DNA of 64,000 nt from Helicobacter felistomachi (GTDB lineage: Bacteria > Campylobacterota > Campylobacteria > Campylobacterales > Helicobacteraceae), in NCBI RefSeq assembly GCF_030296895.1, contig NZ_AP028022.1, positions 248,001-312,000 on the forward strand, written 5' to 3'. The translations under genes were made by a program, and so were the position numbers. How positions within the stretch are numbered: the first letter of the stretch is position 1; each line of letters begins with the position of its first letter. The notes below the pieces were generated by a model, which did no database searches, was not told where the DNA came from, and saw nothing but the letters and a program-made list of their open reading frames with translations. Positions 17,201-26,039 of this stretch are shown piece by piece.

Positions 17201-17290
17201 TTTGTTCTCCTGTGTATTTGTTTGGAATTAAGACTTGTATTTTACATTTAAAATCGTATATAAGAGTGCTTATTTTGGAACTTTGTTAAC

Positions 17291-17518
17291 TTAACTTGGC
17301 TTGGTTTGTGCTTGCAAGTTAAAGCCCAAATACTTCACTAGCTCCAAAAGGCTATCTCTCTTGGGAAGCTCCACCCCCTTAGATTTGGCAATCACCTCTA
17401 AAGCATCTTGCAATTCCACTAAGTCCCCATCCTCTAAAACTGCATTGAGATAAGACAAACGCTTTTCATCGCTATTCAAAAATTCCACCACGCTAAAGGG
17501 GCTAAAAGTTACTTCCAT
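17291..17518 (-). CDS. Antitoxin of HI1420-like addiction module, copy 2
   Basis: 75 residues: FSPFSVVEFLNSDEKRLSYLNAVLEDGDLVELQDALEVIAKSKGVELP followed by LLELVKYLGFNLQ. It has the N-terminal half and the closing helix of the HI1420-type antidote family but lacks the central helix-turn-helix, as in the other two copies here. The ATG overlaps the end of the upstream toxin gene by 10 bp, so the two are translationally coupled. The pair looks intact. Expected to bind and neutralise the HigB/RelE-like toxin encoded just before it. Confidence 0.78.
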   Translation of the reverse strand: MEVTFSPFSVVEFLNSDEKRLSYLNAVLEDGDLVELQDALEVIAKSKGVELPKRDSLLELVKYLGFNLQAQTKPS

Positions 17519-17814
17519 GGAAACTCCTTTAAAATCTCTTGGGCTTTTTCAATATCCCTTTTTTGCGTGCTTTTGTCGCCTCCACAGAGCAAAATCACCA
17601 AAGTGTCGCCTTGCTTGGAACAATAGAGGCGATAGCCCGGTCCCACATGGACACGCAACTCAAAGATAGACTTTGTGGTATGCTTGCAATCGCCAAAATG
17701 CCCCTGCTCCAAAGCCCGCAAGCGGCGCAAAATCACACCATGTGCTTTCACATCCTTGAGGTCATGCAACCACCGCTGGAATATACTAGATTTTTTAATA
17801 ACCATACGGCTCAT
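17509..17814 (-). CDS. HI1419/HigB-like toxin, copy 2, intact
   Basis: 101 residues (or 98 if the ATG at 17805 is used, giving MVIKKSSIFQRWL). The diagnostic family line is present: F.RWL.DLKD..A...I..RLRALEQGHFGDCK..TKSIFELRVHVGPGYRLYCSKQGDTLVILLCGGDKSTQKRDIEKAQEI. RelE/ParE-fold toxins of this group (TIGR02683, phage Gp49-like) usually cleave mRNA at the ribosome. The conserved R in ELRVH, the GPGYRLY segment and CGGDKSTQ-RDI- are all kept, so it is probably active. First gene of a two-gene operon with its antitoxin overlapping, in the HigBA order. Confidence 0.82.
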   Translation of the reverse strand: MSRMVIKKSSIFQRWLHDLKDVKAHGVILRRLRALEQGHFGDCKHTTKSIFELRVHVGPGYRLYCSKQGDTLVILLCGGDKSTQKRDIEKAQEILKEFPWK

Positions 17815-18110
17815 ATGGCTATTTTAACACAAAAACAATGTTTGAATCCCCGCCCTCTATGTGTTGCTCTATGATCCCTCAAAACCGCTCAAATTGCTAT
17901 ATCTGTCTTTTGGCAACTCCCCACAGACTCTCGCCTTATCCTAGGCTCTTTGATTCCCAATCAGCACAACAATCTCTCACTTCAAAACCCTCTCTTGGGG
18001 GTTTGGGGGCTTTTGGGTGTCACAACCCACTCAATGCCTACGCAATTTGTCGTTATAAAGGGCTAACCCCCCTACCACATAGTACTTGCGGAGTTTGGGA
18101 TTTGTAGGTT
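17815..18110. repeat. Spacer between TA modules with partial double-hairpin repeat
   Basis: Holds a diverged dispersed repeat (CTCTATGTGTTGCTCTATGATCCCTC, near 17855) and, at 17983-18011, the first 29 bases of the double-hairpin repeat, ending inside hairpin 1. No gene. As at 7962, the partial repeat is followed within about 100 bp by the 3' end of an antitoxin gene. Confidence 0.55.
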
Positions 18111-18356
18111 TCAAGCAGTGTGGCATTTTGGCATCTCTAAAGTTTGTAGAGTAAAACCCAATTTTTTTAAAACTCTTGCAAATTCAAGAGCATCCCCCTC
18201 AAAAGGAGGTAAGTCGATGTTTTTAGACTCAGCAATATATGCAAGGGCACGCTTAAGCTCTGCCATGTCGCCATCCTCTAGAACGGCACTCAGGTACGCC
18301 AAACGCCGCCCTTCTGTGTTTAAAGTTTTAGGTATGCTAAAAGGTTTAAAAGCCAT
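18111..18356 (-). CDS. Antitoxin of HI1420-like addiction module, copy 3
   Basis: 81 residues, closely related to the copy at 7990: FSIPKTLNTEGRRLAYLSAVLEDGDMAELKRALAYIAESKNIDLPPFEGDALEFARVLKKLGFTLQ. It lacks the helix-turn-helix normally found between the IAESK helix and the final LKKLGF helix. It follows its toxin with a 1-bp gap, again toxin first. Appears intact and probably expressed from the promoter upstream of the toxin. Confidence 0.78.
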   Translation of the reverse strand: MAFKPFSIPKTLNTEGRRLAYLSAVLEDGDMAELKRALAYIAESKNIDLPPFEGDALEFARVLKKLGFTLQTLEMPKCHTA

Positions 18357-18357
18357 G

Positions 18358-18651
18358 CTAAAACTCCTGCTCTAAGATTTTTTGTGCCTTGATTATATCC
18401 TTTTGCTGTGTGCTTTTATCGCCTCCACAGAGCAAAATCACCAACACCTTACCCCGTTTAGCCACATATAGGCGGTAGCCTGCACCCATATGGATACGCA
18501 TTTCAAAGATTTGACCCGTGATGTGCTTATGATCGCCAAAGTGCCCACTTTCTCTTAAAGTATCAATGCGCCGTGTGATTGCCACATAACCCTTGTCATC
18601 TTTGAGCTTTTCTAACCACTTTTCAAATTCGCTCGATGTCTGTATCTCCAT
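18358..18651 (-). CDS. HI1419/HigB-like toxin, copy 3, intact
   Basis: 97 residues: MEIQTSSEFEKWLEKLKDDKGYVAITRRID.LRESGHFGDHKHITGQIFEMRIHMGAGYRLYVAKRGKVLVILLCGGDKSTQQKDIIKAQKILEQEF. This is the textbook layout of the HI1419-type killer protein (RelE/ParE superfamily), including the FGD turn, the MRIH strand, AGYRLY and the CGGDKSTQ-KDI helix. It is the intact relative of the disrupted toxin at 8246-8519. Co-transcribed with the antitoxin at 18111. Confidence 0.83.
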   Translation of the reverse strand: MEIQTSSEFEKWLEKLKDDKGYVAITRRIDTLRESGHFGDHKHITGQIFEMRIHMGAGYRLYVAKRGKVLVILLCGGDKSTQQKDIIKAQKILEQEF

Positions 18652-19318
18652 ACTCCATTTTAGCGCAAAAACACCTACTACAGGGTGCTATAAGGGGATT
18701 AAGCGTGATGTTTGAGAGCAGCTAAACAGAGCTGTGGGCGGTGTTACAATATGGGCGGACATTAACAACACCACTGAAGTACCCCAATCCAAGTATTGAT
18801 TTTAAATACCAAGCTAATGCGTTGCCAATGTATTTTGTGGTTTTTTGTATCGTATTTGCGTAAATACCCTTTCTAGCCCCCTAGAAGCCCCTACAACTAA
18901 AACTAACACAATGCCCTTGACCCATAGCTTGACACTCTTTAAACACTCTCAATGCTCTAGGGGCGTTTAAACACAAAAGACACACATTCTAGGTTTTCTT
19001 TGGTTTTTGAAACGAGAATTTGAAACTAGAAACTAACTTGAAGCTTTTCTGTGTGGCATAAAGTGTTTTGTGCTTTTACCTATTTGCACTAATAGCGTTT
19101 TTAGAGCCATAGAGTGGTCTACAACCATCACAACACCTCTAACCCATACCAACACCCCTTAACCCCAGAAAGCGTTCTATGAGCCTTTAAACGCTGATTC
19201 TCATTTTAAAACTTCTCAAGCCATTTTATTGTAGGGGCGTTTTTGGTGTTTTAAAACCGAAAGCCCTTTTTACTGCAATGACATCATAAACCCATAAAAC
19301 AAACTCATCTCTCACTTC
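18652..19318. other. Non-coding region made of dispersed plasmid repeats
   Basis: No gene. It carries short related blocks (ACCCATAGCTTGACACTC near 18920; AACCCCAGAAAGCGTTCTATGAGCC near 19160). The second, with the following CCTTTTTACTGCAATGACATCATAAA stretch, is repeated at 37910-38020. This is therefore about 150 bp of shared sequence leading into two complete double-hairpin copies. Confidence 0.55.
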
Positions 19319-19390
19319 AAAACCCTCTCTTGGGGATTTGGGGGCTTGCCCCCAAGAGCAATATAGATGCCAAGCGTCAGCTTGGCTTAC
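19319..19390. repeat. 72-bp double-hairpin repeat, copy B
   Basis: Same two dyads as copy A; the only difference is GGGGA for GGGGG at the end of the left arm of hairpin 1, weakening one pair. Ends in TTAC at 19390. The intact rep gene starts about 265 bp further on, with its own iterons between, so this copy does not truncate a gene. Confidence 0.85.
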
Positions 19391-19556
19391 CTTTTATGTC
19401 TCTTACGTTTGTTTTTTGCAAACTTAGTTTAACCGAAATTTTCTCGTGCGTGCGTAAGAACTTTGTTAACCACTTTGTAAATCATTTGTACGGCGGTCTT
19501 GTGGGCTTTGCGAACTGCGTTGCACACGGGGGTTCTAGTGCTTAAATTAACCTTAA

Positions 19557-19591
19557 TAAGGGGTAAATTCGGCATATTTAAGGGGTAAATT
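19557..19591. repeat. Two 13-bp direct repeats, candidate iterons of the rep gene
   Basis: TAAGGGGTAAATT occurs at 19557-19569 and again at 19579-19591, a 22-bp period (two helical turns), about 65-100 bp before the Rep_3 initiator start. Direct repeats at this spacing in front of a rep gene are typical binding sites for the initiator. Only two units are visible, so this may be an operator or the remnant of an origin. Confidence 0.55.
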
Positions 19592-19654
19592 ACATAAAAT
19601 CCTTACTTTATGCTACAATCACACAGTGAGCTCGGCAAAAAAGAGGTGTAGAAA

Positions 19655-21280
19655 ATGGTTATTCAGGATCAAAAACAAGTTTTGAGTAATGAGATCGTAA
19701 AACTCCAAGTTCTAATAGATGTTGAAACAAATCAAGCACTTAAAGATATTTTAAAACAGGAAAAAACTGAATGCGTAAAAAAACTTTTAGCCTTAACACC
19801 AACGCAAAGCCCCCAATTCCCCCAAGAAAACCAAGAACAAAGGCCAGTCAAAGAAGGCTTACCCCAAACACCTACAAATGCACCACAAGCTCAAGTGCAA
19901 CAAACTCTCAAACAAGAGCAAGTTATCCCACAAGTTGAAAACTCACAGCTAGCCACACCTTTAAACCAAGACACAAAGCAGAATCAACAAGAAAACACAG
20001 CACAAGCTCCCCAAAATGTGTCTAAAAATGCTATGCTTGCTAAAGACATACGCATAGCCGATTCAACTAGAGTAACCTTGCATAATGATATTTACAAGGT
20101 TAATTTAGGCAAGTTAGGGGCATGGGAAAGTAACTTGCTCTTTGCTTTATTCAACCGCCTCAAAGATCAGGGTGACACTTGTATACGCTTTGAATCCCAC
20201 GAAGTCAAAGAGATGATCGGCACACCCAAAATCGATGGAGACAATTTATTAAGGGTGGTTCGCACACTTTGGAAAAATATAAGAATGGCTAACTTTTGGA
20301 AAATCATGCGTTTTGTGGAAAACGGAGAAGAATTGACTGAAGAAACAAACTACTTTCTGTTCAAGCATTTCACAATCGTTTCAGACAAAACCCCCAAGCT
20401 TCGCTACATAGAAGTCGGTATCAATACCCCCTACTTCACCCATTTACTCAATAACCTCAGTGCAAATTTTACTTCTTTGCAATTAAAGATTTTTATATCT
20501 TTAAGAAGTAAATACGCTAAAGCTCTTTATAGGCTGCTGGTGCGCTTTGAAGATGTGAAAAAGCATTGCATGTGTGAGGTGCTTACTTATAAGAGTGACT
20601 TTGAGGGGTTTAAAGAGTTTATGGGGATACCTAGGAGTTTGTCAATTAAGGACACAGATACGATACTAAAACCCGCCTGCAGAGAGCTAGGTGTGCCCAT
20701 TGATGAAGGCTACAACCCTGAAAACCCCGATCGCTCTTTACCCTATGAAACCATCTTTTATACAAAAATCAAAAAAGGCAAGGGCAATAAAGTTGTGGGC
20801 ATCACCTTTCACTTTATGCCTCACCCCCACCTTGATATGCAAAAAGCTATTCTCAAACGCCACACACAAAACCGCTTTAAAGACACCATGGCACAAATCC
20901 AAAAAGAAGAGAAAGAGAAACAAGAAAAGAAAGCTAGAGAAGAGGTAAGAAGTAAGAGAGATCATTACAACAAACAAGAGTTAAAAACCCTTAATAGTTT
21001 TATAGGGCTTAGTGGTCCTTTGTTTGCCAAAGACTTTGAATACCACTTTAAAAGTGTTAAGCTCTTGATGGTCGCTTCTTTTGGAGGTGATAATGCTAAG
21101 CTGATGGGTGTCTTTAAGATCAACACAACCGATCACACGGACCGTAGCTATGCCGAGCGTCTGCGCTCTTTAAACCAGGTCTATCTAAAATTTATCCCTA
21201 AAGGATTTTCTGATTGCTTTATCTATTTCTTTGAAGATCACGAGAGCTTGCTTAGGGAGTTTGTGAAAGGGGCGAAGTGA
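19655..21280 (+). CDS. Plasmid replication initiator, Rep_3 (RepA/RepE) family
   Basis: 541 residues, unfrayed. The N-terminal about 140 residues are a Gln/Pro-rich linker (TPTQSPQFPQENQEQ, QNQQENTAQAPQN). The core begins VTLHNDIYKVNLGKLGAWESNLLFALFNRLKDQGDT, the standard opening of Helicobacter/Campylobacter Rep_3 proteins, with two winged-helix domains predicted. LTYKSDFEGFKEFMGIP is the second-domain signature. A charged helix (EKEKQEKKAREEV) precedes the C-terminal region. It binds iterons and opens the origin of theta-type plasmids. ATG preceded by AGAGGTG. An intact initiator in a chromosomal context is unusual, since active firing would disturb replication; see findings. Its close paralogue at 38111-39743 is broken. 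Confidence 0.9.
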   Translation: MVIQDQKQVLSNEIVKLQVLIDVETNQALKDILKQEKTECVKKLLALTPTQSPQFPQENQEQRPVKEGLPQTPTNAPQAQVQQTLKQEQVIPQVENSQLATPLNQDTKQNQQENTAQAPQNVSKNAMLAKDIRIADSTRVTLHNDIYKVNLGKLGAWESNLLFALFNRLKDQGDTCIRFESHEVKEMIGTPKIDGDNLLRVVRTLWKNIRMANFWKIMRFVENGEELTEETNYFLFKHFTIVSDKTPKLRYIEVGINTPYFTHLLNNLSANFTSLQLKIFISLRSKYAKALYRLLVRFEDVKKHCMCEVLTYKSDFEGFKEFMGIPRSLSIKDTDTILKPACRELGVPIDEGYNPENPDRSLPYETIFYTKIKKGKGNKVVGITFHFMPHPHLDMQKAILKRHTQNRFKDTMAQIQKEEKEKQEKKAREEVRSKRDHYNKQELKTLNSFIGLSGPLFAKDFEYHFKSVKLLMVASFGGDNAKLMGVFKINTTDHTDRSYAERLRSLNQVYLKFIPKGFSDCFIYFFEDHESLLREFVKGAK

Positions 21281-21291
21281 AAACAAAGCAA

Positions 21292-21515
21292 TGCCAGAAT
21301 TAGATAAAAAGAAAGCAGAACTTGATGATTAAAAACTTGGCGCAGCTATACCGTTACTTCTCTAATTGCCCTGATTACTTTTGTTTTTACTCGATATAAT
21401 CAAAGCAATATAGTCATAGTTATCATCAGCTGTCTAAGCATCATCCTACTTGGGATTGCAATTATAGTTTTGCAATTTAAAATCAAAAAATTAATCAAAG
21501 AAATAGGAGAGCTAT
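21292..21515 (+). pseudogene. Small membrane protein remnant
   Basis: MPELDKKKAELDD then a TAA. The +2 frame continues TVTSLIALITFVFTRYNQSNIVIVIISCLSIILLGIAIIVLQFKIKKLIKEIGEL, two membrane helices with a basic tail. Its stop is followed at once by the next small ORF. Probably one frameshifted accessory gene of the rep plasmid. Family unknown. Confidence 0.35.
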
Positions 21516-21516
21516 A

Positions 21517-21660
21517 ATGGAAATCTTAGTCATCTTTTCTATAGTGTTTGGGCTTGTTTGCTTTTTTATTCATTCTCAATAGAATAAAGAAACTTTCTTA
21601 ACAACTATGGCAAAGAGAGGTTACCAAATCGTGGATTTGCAAGCACAGCAACAGCCATAA
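21517..21660 (+). pseudogene. Small membrane peptide gene with in-frame TAG
   Basis: ATG behind AGGAG reads MEILVIFSIVFGLVCFFIHSQ, then TAG, then in the same frame NKETFLTTMAKRGYQIVDLQAQQQP and TAA. The sequence after the TAG keeps sensible amino-acid composition, so a nonsense change in a 47-codon gene is likely. Alternatively the 21-residue hydrophobic peptide is the real product. Confidence 0.35.
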
Positions 21661-21769
21661 CAAACCAAACAAACACAACAGCCCAAAGAGATAAGGTAAA
21701 AAAGGCACAATCCACACTTTCAACACCGCAGAGTTAATCACTTACATCAAAAGCCCTAACACTAAAAGA

Positions 21770-21970
21770 GTGGGTGCCTTGTTTAAACTCATTGAGCCTA
21801 GCCCACAAGACTTAGAAAACGCCAAACTCTACCAAGAAAAAAGTTACATAGACTACTTTAAAAAATCTGTACCCAAATGTGATGCTCCTGATTATTTTGT
21901 CCATGTATTTGAGAGCATGCAAGACTTGCATCAGTGGATAGAAAAATACAGCCAAAAAGCCATCGGCTAA
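21770..21970 (+). CDS. Hypothetical plasmid-type protein, probably 5'-truncated
   Basis: 66 residues from a GTG at 21770: GALFKLIEPSPQDLENAKLYQEKSYIDYFKKSVPKCDAPDYFVHVFESMQDLHQWIEKYSQKAIG. The frame stays open upstream (KKGTIHTFNTAELITYIKSPNTKRV) without any start codon and there is no ribosome-binding site, so this looks like the tail of a lost gene. Acidic-aromatic composition suggests a folded domain. Family not recognised. Lies between rep and the relaxase gene, as plasmid accessory genes usually do. Confidence 0.4.
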   Translation: MGALFKLIEPSPQDLENAKLYQEKSYIDYFKKSVPKCDAPDYFVHVFESMQDLHQWIEKYSQKAIG

Positions 21971-22302
21971 AATCGCTTATAACCGCAATCTAACTCGAAA
22001 CCAACACTCTAGCACCACCTTAACAATCCTAGAACATTTTAAACTCAGCATAAACCAACTAAATACAAGAGAAAAAGTAGATTTACTCACTCACTTTAAC
22101 AGTGAGTAGTTTGTGTTCTATGCGCTCACACACATAACCACATCGATAGATTAATTCACTTTTTCTATGTAGCAATAGCGATAAAAATTACAAACACACG
22201 CTAGGTAAAACCACACCTCACACTCAATAAAACTAAAAGAACATCAACTTAACATAAGTCTATCTTTCTATAATGCCTTTAAGCCCCCACGGCGTTTGAG
22301 TG
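21971..22302. other. Spacer before the relaxase gene with a coding-like fragment
   Basis: A startless frame at about 21960-22110 encodes AKIAYNRNLTRNQHSSTTLTILEHFKLSINQLNTREKVDLLTHFNSE, which has coding-like composition and may be the tail of a small mobilization protein. There is no start and no family match. The rest is featureless. Confidence 0.25.
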
Positions 22303-22370
22303 GCAAATTACTAAGTGAGCTTGCAAGCGTCCTTTTTTTAAGGGGTGGTAATTTGCGCGCACCACACCCC
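22303..22370. other. Candidate origin of transfer (oriT) upstream of the relaxase
   Basis: A perfect 9-bp inverted repeat, GCAAATTAC (22303-22311) and GTAATTTGC (22348-22356), is nested with a 5-bp hairpin, GTGGT (22345-22349) / ACCAC (22361-22365), followed by ACCCC. It lies about 90 bp before the relaxase reading frame, where relaxase-type oriTs normally lie. No nic consensus could be assigned with certainty. Confidence 0.4.
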
Positions 22371-22456
22371 CTAATTATCTTTTACCCAAAGAGCGACAAA
22401 TCGGCTTTGAGTGTAATAGAAGTGGGATAGAGGCAAGGGCTTTAAGAAAACAAATC

Positions 22457-24899
22457 GTGGATAAGGCCATCGCTGTCTATGTGGCAAGGATAGGACAGAA
22501 GTTTCAAGCCAAGAGCTATTTGCAAAGTGCCGTTGTCAACATCAAAGACACAACCACCATGCAAGAGCTAGAAACCCTAGCCGACAATTTTAAAACTAAA
22601 TACCATTTTCAATGCTACCAAATTGCCATCCATAGAGATGAAGGGCATATAGATGAATCTGGCAACACACAGATCAATCACCACGCCCACTTAGAGTTTG
22701 TAACACTTGATGAGAATACAGGCAAGAGCATGTTTAGAAAAGCGTTGATTACAAATGCGGTGTTAGGACAAATACAACAAGAAGTGGCTGATATCTTAAA
22801 CATGCAAAGGGGTGTAAAAAAACGCATCAGTGGAGCTAAACGCATTGAGCCTAGAGCCTACGCACAGCTCATGGAGCAAGAAAAAGCCAAGCGGATTGAG
22901 TTAGAGAACAACAATGCAACACTACAAAATGGCAACAACTCACTTACTAAAGAAGTTTCAACCTACCAAGAACAAATCAAAGACTTACAAGCTAGTGTCA
23001 AGAACACCCAAGCAGAGTTAAACACACTTAAACAAGAAAAGACTGAACTAGAGCAAGCCAACACCACATTGCAACAAGACAACACCACTTTAGCCCAAGA
23101 GAAGCAAACACTAACACAAGAGAACCAAGAGCTCCAAGCTCATAGAATAGAGCTAGAAACCACACTCATAGACCTAGCAAGTCTTGTTGCTCCACAAGAC
23201 AAACAGAACAAGAAGCTCACACTCAAAGAAGCTAAACCCTTGCTTGAAATTGTGAGAAAGCAAATGATTGCCATTAATCAAGGGTTTGGTGATTTAAAGC
23301 TCTTCACACAAGAAGATTACAAAGCTTTATGAGCCTTGAAAGATGATGGCTTGAGTATTGCTGATTCAAAGGAGCGCATTACACAGATAGAACAAGAAGC
23401 GAGAGAACGCTATGAAGCCTTGCAAGGGCAATACAAGGACCACTTAAGCCCCGAGCAGGTGGCAAACAAGATAAGCATTGCTGAAGCCAAATACAAGGAC
23501 TATCTAAGCCCTAATGCCGTGCAAGAGCTCAAACAAGAACACGCACAAGAGCTTGTGATGAAAGAGCAAAACCATGCTAAGGCTTTAGAAACCAAAGACA
23601 CAGAACACACTAAAACCTTACAAGAAAAACAAAAAGAGATAGATGCCCTTAAGAACGAGAACACCCAAAAAGATGAAAACATTAATGGTTTAGAGGGACA
23701 GATTACTCAATACACCCAAGAGCTTGATAAGGTGAAACCCGAGCTTGCCACACTCAAAACCACGAACCAACAACTCCAACAAGAGAATCTAAAGCTCAAG
23801 CCCAGTGTATCTCACAAAAGCACAGATCAGAGCAAGGCGTTTAGCAGAGAGACAAGAACTTATGGGTAAAGGCTGTCCTAAAGAAGCTTTTAGAGAGTTG
23901 AGTGCCTTAGATGATGAGAAATTGACCCAAGCACAATTAGATGAGCGTATTTTAGATATTTGGCTTAAGTATGCCCCCAGCTATATTGAAAGCTTAGAGA
24001 ACACCAATGCTAACCTAGAACAAGAAACCCAAGCCCTTAAAGATGAGTTAAAGACAGCCAAAGCAGAAGCCAAGAGTCAAGCACACATCAAGACTTTTGA
24101 AAAAGAAGCCGTTAATCTTATTAGAAAGTATGTAGCCCCCGTTACCACAGGTGTAGTGGCACACATCCAAGCCAGTGGTGAAAAGATCACAGAAATCCAC
24201 AAACAATGCCAAGAAGAGATGATCCAACAGGCGAGCGTGTGCGTGGTGTTGGGTGAAGAGTTGAAGGCGGGTAAGTTTAAAGCTTTTAACAATGTGAAAA
24301 AACTTTTTGGCAAGGGGGTTAAAGACCCCGTACCTTACGAGTATGTCAAGCAAGGCGGAATACATTACAGAGAGTTTAACAGGCGAGAGCGAGATATTAA
24401 GGAGAAGTTAGCAGACACTCTTACAAAACACAGCCAAGCAGTGCAAGCCATCAACAATCAAGCCTGCACTATTATCTTAGGAGCTGTGGAAAGTGTCAAA
24501 AATGGGATTAGCAAGCTTGCCACAGAGTTTAAGGGCAGTGCAGAGTATGGGGCAGAACTCAATCAGGCTAAAAGGCAGATAGACAGTCTAGAAAGAGATA
24601 AAGAGCGTTTGCAAGGTAAAGTGAGTGCCTTAGAAAAAGAACAAGAAAACACTAGGCAAGAGTTGCGAGAAGCCCAAGCAAATAAAGAAGCCCTTAAACA
24701 GAAAGGGATTGAGAATACAGAGCTTAAAAATGACTTAAAGAGTGCAAAGGTAGTGCTACAGACCACGAAAACCACGCTACAGACCACACAGAAAGATTTT
24801 GAGACCACAAAGGCAGAGCTAGAGGCGACAAAAAGAGAACTAGAATCTACACGAAGCGCACTAGAAGTTTTACAGCAACAAGGCATAGAGTCTCAATAA
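22457..24899 (+). pseudogene. mobA: MobA-like relaxase, interrupted by a TGA and a frameshift
   Basis: Three consecutive pieces of one protein of about 810 residues. Piece 1 (GTG start, 291 residues) has the relaxase core: HRDEGH at 59-64 and NHHAHLE at 74-80, the metal-binding histidine motif. The stop at 23330-23332 is in frame with piece 2 (ALKDDGLSIADSKERI), so a single nonsense change (probably CGA to TGA) separates them. Piece 2 runs to 23869. Piece 3 continues in another frame from about 23805 (YLTKAQIRARRLAERQELMGKGCP). Everything after residue 150 is long Gln/Lys/Glu coiled coil. Relaxases nick oriT and pilot the strand in conjugation. A truncated relaxase domain might still be made. 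Confidence 0.8.
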
Positions 24900-24948
24900 G
24901 ATTTAGAGATGGATTTGTCAAAATCAAGGATTTGAACTTTTGGAGAAA

Positions 24949-25638
24949 ATGATGACAGAAGACACACAGAAAAAATTATTTTCAGCCCAGCGTTTAAAAG
25001 GTTATGCGAGCCTTAAAGAACATGAGGCCAATTTTACCCTCATCGCTAGCATCAGCCATTAAGATAGGGATTTTAGAAGTTGCGATTCGCAATAAAATAG
25101 ACTCTGTGCTTTTAGAAAAGAGGGGTGATTGGTGGCAACACTTACCCCCCAATATTCACACCACGGGTGATCCCACATACAAAGAAAGTTTAGTCTCCAA
25201 ACAGAGTATGGGTTTTTGGCTAAAAGTGGTGGAGTGTTTTAAAATCTATGACAAACTCTTTGATCTAGATTTTTTAGACCGCTTAAATTTCAAGAGATAT
25301 TGTCTTAAAAACAAAAACCGCTTTGGCAATAGAACATCTTTAAAGCCCCGCAAAAAAGCACATTTAAAGCGCTATGAAAAAGCAGATTTGATTTTACAAC
25401 TCTTACACGCCCTTAGAAACCGCGCTTTCATTTTGAAAATCTCTATAAATACACTCCCAAGGGCTACCCTAGACTGAGTGTTAAGATCACAGACGATAAA
25501 CACCACAACAAGAACCAAGCACCACAATTAGAAAAACCACAAGAGCTGTATGTGACCTTGCAACCTGATAAAACCCAGTTATTTTTAGATGACCTTCTAG
25601 AAAGTTTTAATCCTGAACTTGTTAATTACGCAGAATAA
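24949..25638 (+). pseudogene. Abi-like HEPN protein, copy 3, two frameshifts
   Basis: ATG with GGAG 6 nt upstream: MTEDTQKKLFSAQRLKGYASLKEHEANFTLIASISH, then a TAA. One base less restores KIGILEVAIRNKIDSVLLEKRGDWW...KQSMGFWLKVVECFKIYDKLFDLDFL...KADLILQLLHALRNRAF. A second one-base change at about 25430 restores HFENLYKYTPKGYPRLSVKITD...LYVTLQPDKTQLFLDDLLESFNPELVNYAE. The HEPN motif would read RNRAFH after repair. The repaired protein is about 229 residues, colinear with copy 2. Both lesions are single-base, so sequencing error is possible, but the same family is damaged three times over. Followed by a two-hairpin element. Confidence 0.75.
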
Positions 25639-25647
25639 AAGATATGA

Positions 25648-25690
25648 AAAGTGGCGGAAAAGACCCGCCTAGAAATGGTCGCCATTATAA
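25648..25690 (+). ncRNA. Candidate structured RNA after Abi-like copy 3
   Basis: 15 bp after the ancestral stop of copy 3. Hairpin 1: GGCGG (25653-25657), loop AAAAGAC, CCGCC (25665-25669). Hairpin 2: AATGG (25674-25678), loop TCG, CCATT (25682-25686). The loop-side GACC (25662-25665) can instead pair with GGTC (25677-25680), a possible pseudoknot. No U-tract follows. Same position relative to the Abi-like gene as in the other copies. Confidence 0.4.
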
Positions 25691-25699
25691 CACAAATTG

Positions 25700-26039
25700 C
25701 CATAAAGCCCAAGCCCACTAGAATCAAAACTTTCAAGGATACTTAAAACTGCCTCCAGCTGTACTCACAGAACACGGCATTAGATGAAAGTCTATTTTAT
25801 TCATAACATTTTGTTTTAAGAAAAACTTTAGACGTTATTTTTTAATAATATTCAATATGTTTAATAGTGTTTAAAACATTGATTATTTGTATTTAATATA
25901 CTTGTTTAAGTATGATAAGCATTGACAGACACAAGCACACAAAATACAAATGTTCCTAATACATTAACGACTCATTGTTACTTGTATAACTTGTTGCGCA
26001 CCGGTTTAATTTGAATATAATTTTTGTAAAAATCTTGGC
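25700..26039. repeat. AT-rich region with a second iteron-like segment
   Basis: At 25838-25905, TAATAATATTCAATATGTTTAATAGT and GATTATTTGTATTTAATAT match the first units of the 9981 array (about two to three units). No partition gene follows; instead a small broken gene starts at 26040. Probably the leftover end of a second partition or origin locus. Confidence 0.45.

Noticed and set aside
20738-20977. 79-residue antisense frame in rep
   Set aside because: Mirror of a Lys/Glu-rich coding stretch; poly-Phe/Leu composition typical of a shadow frame.
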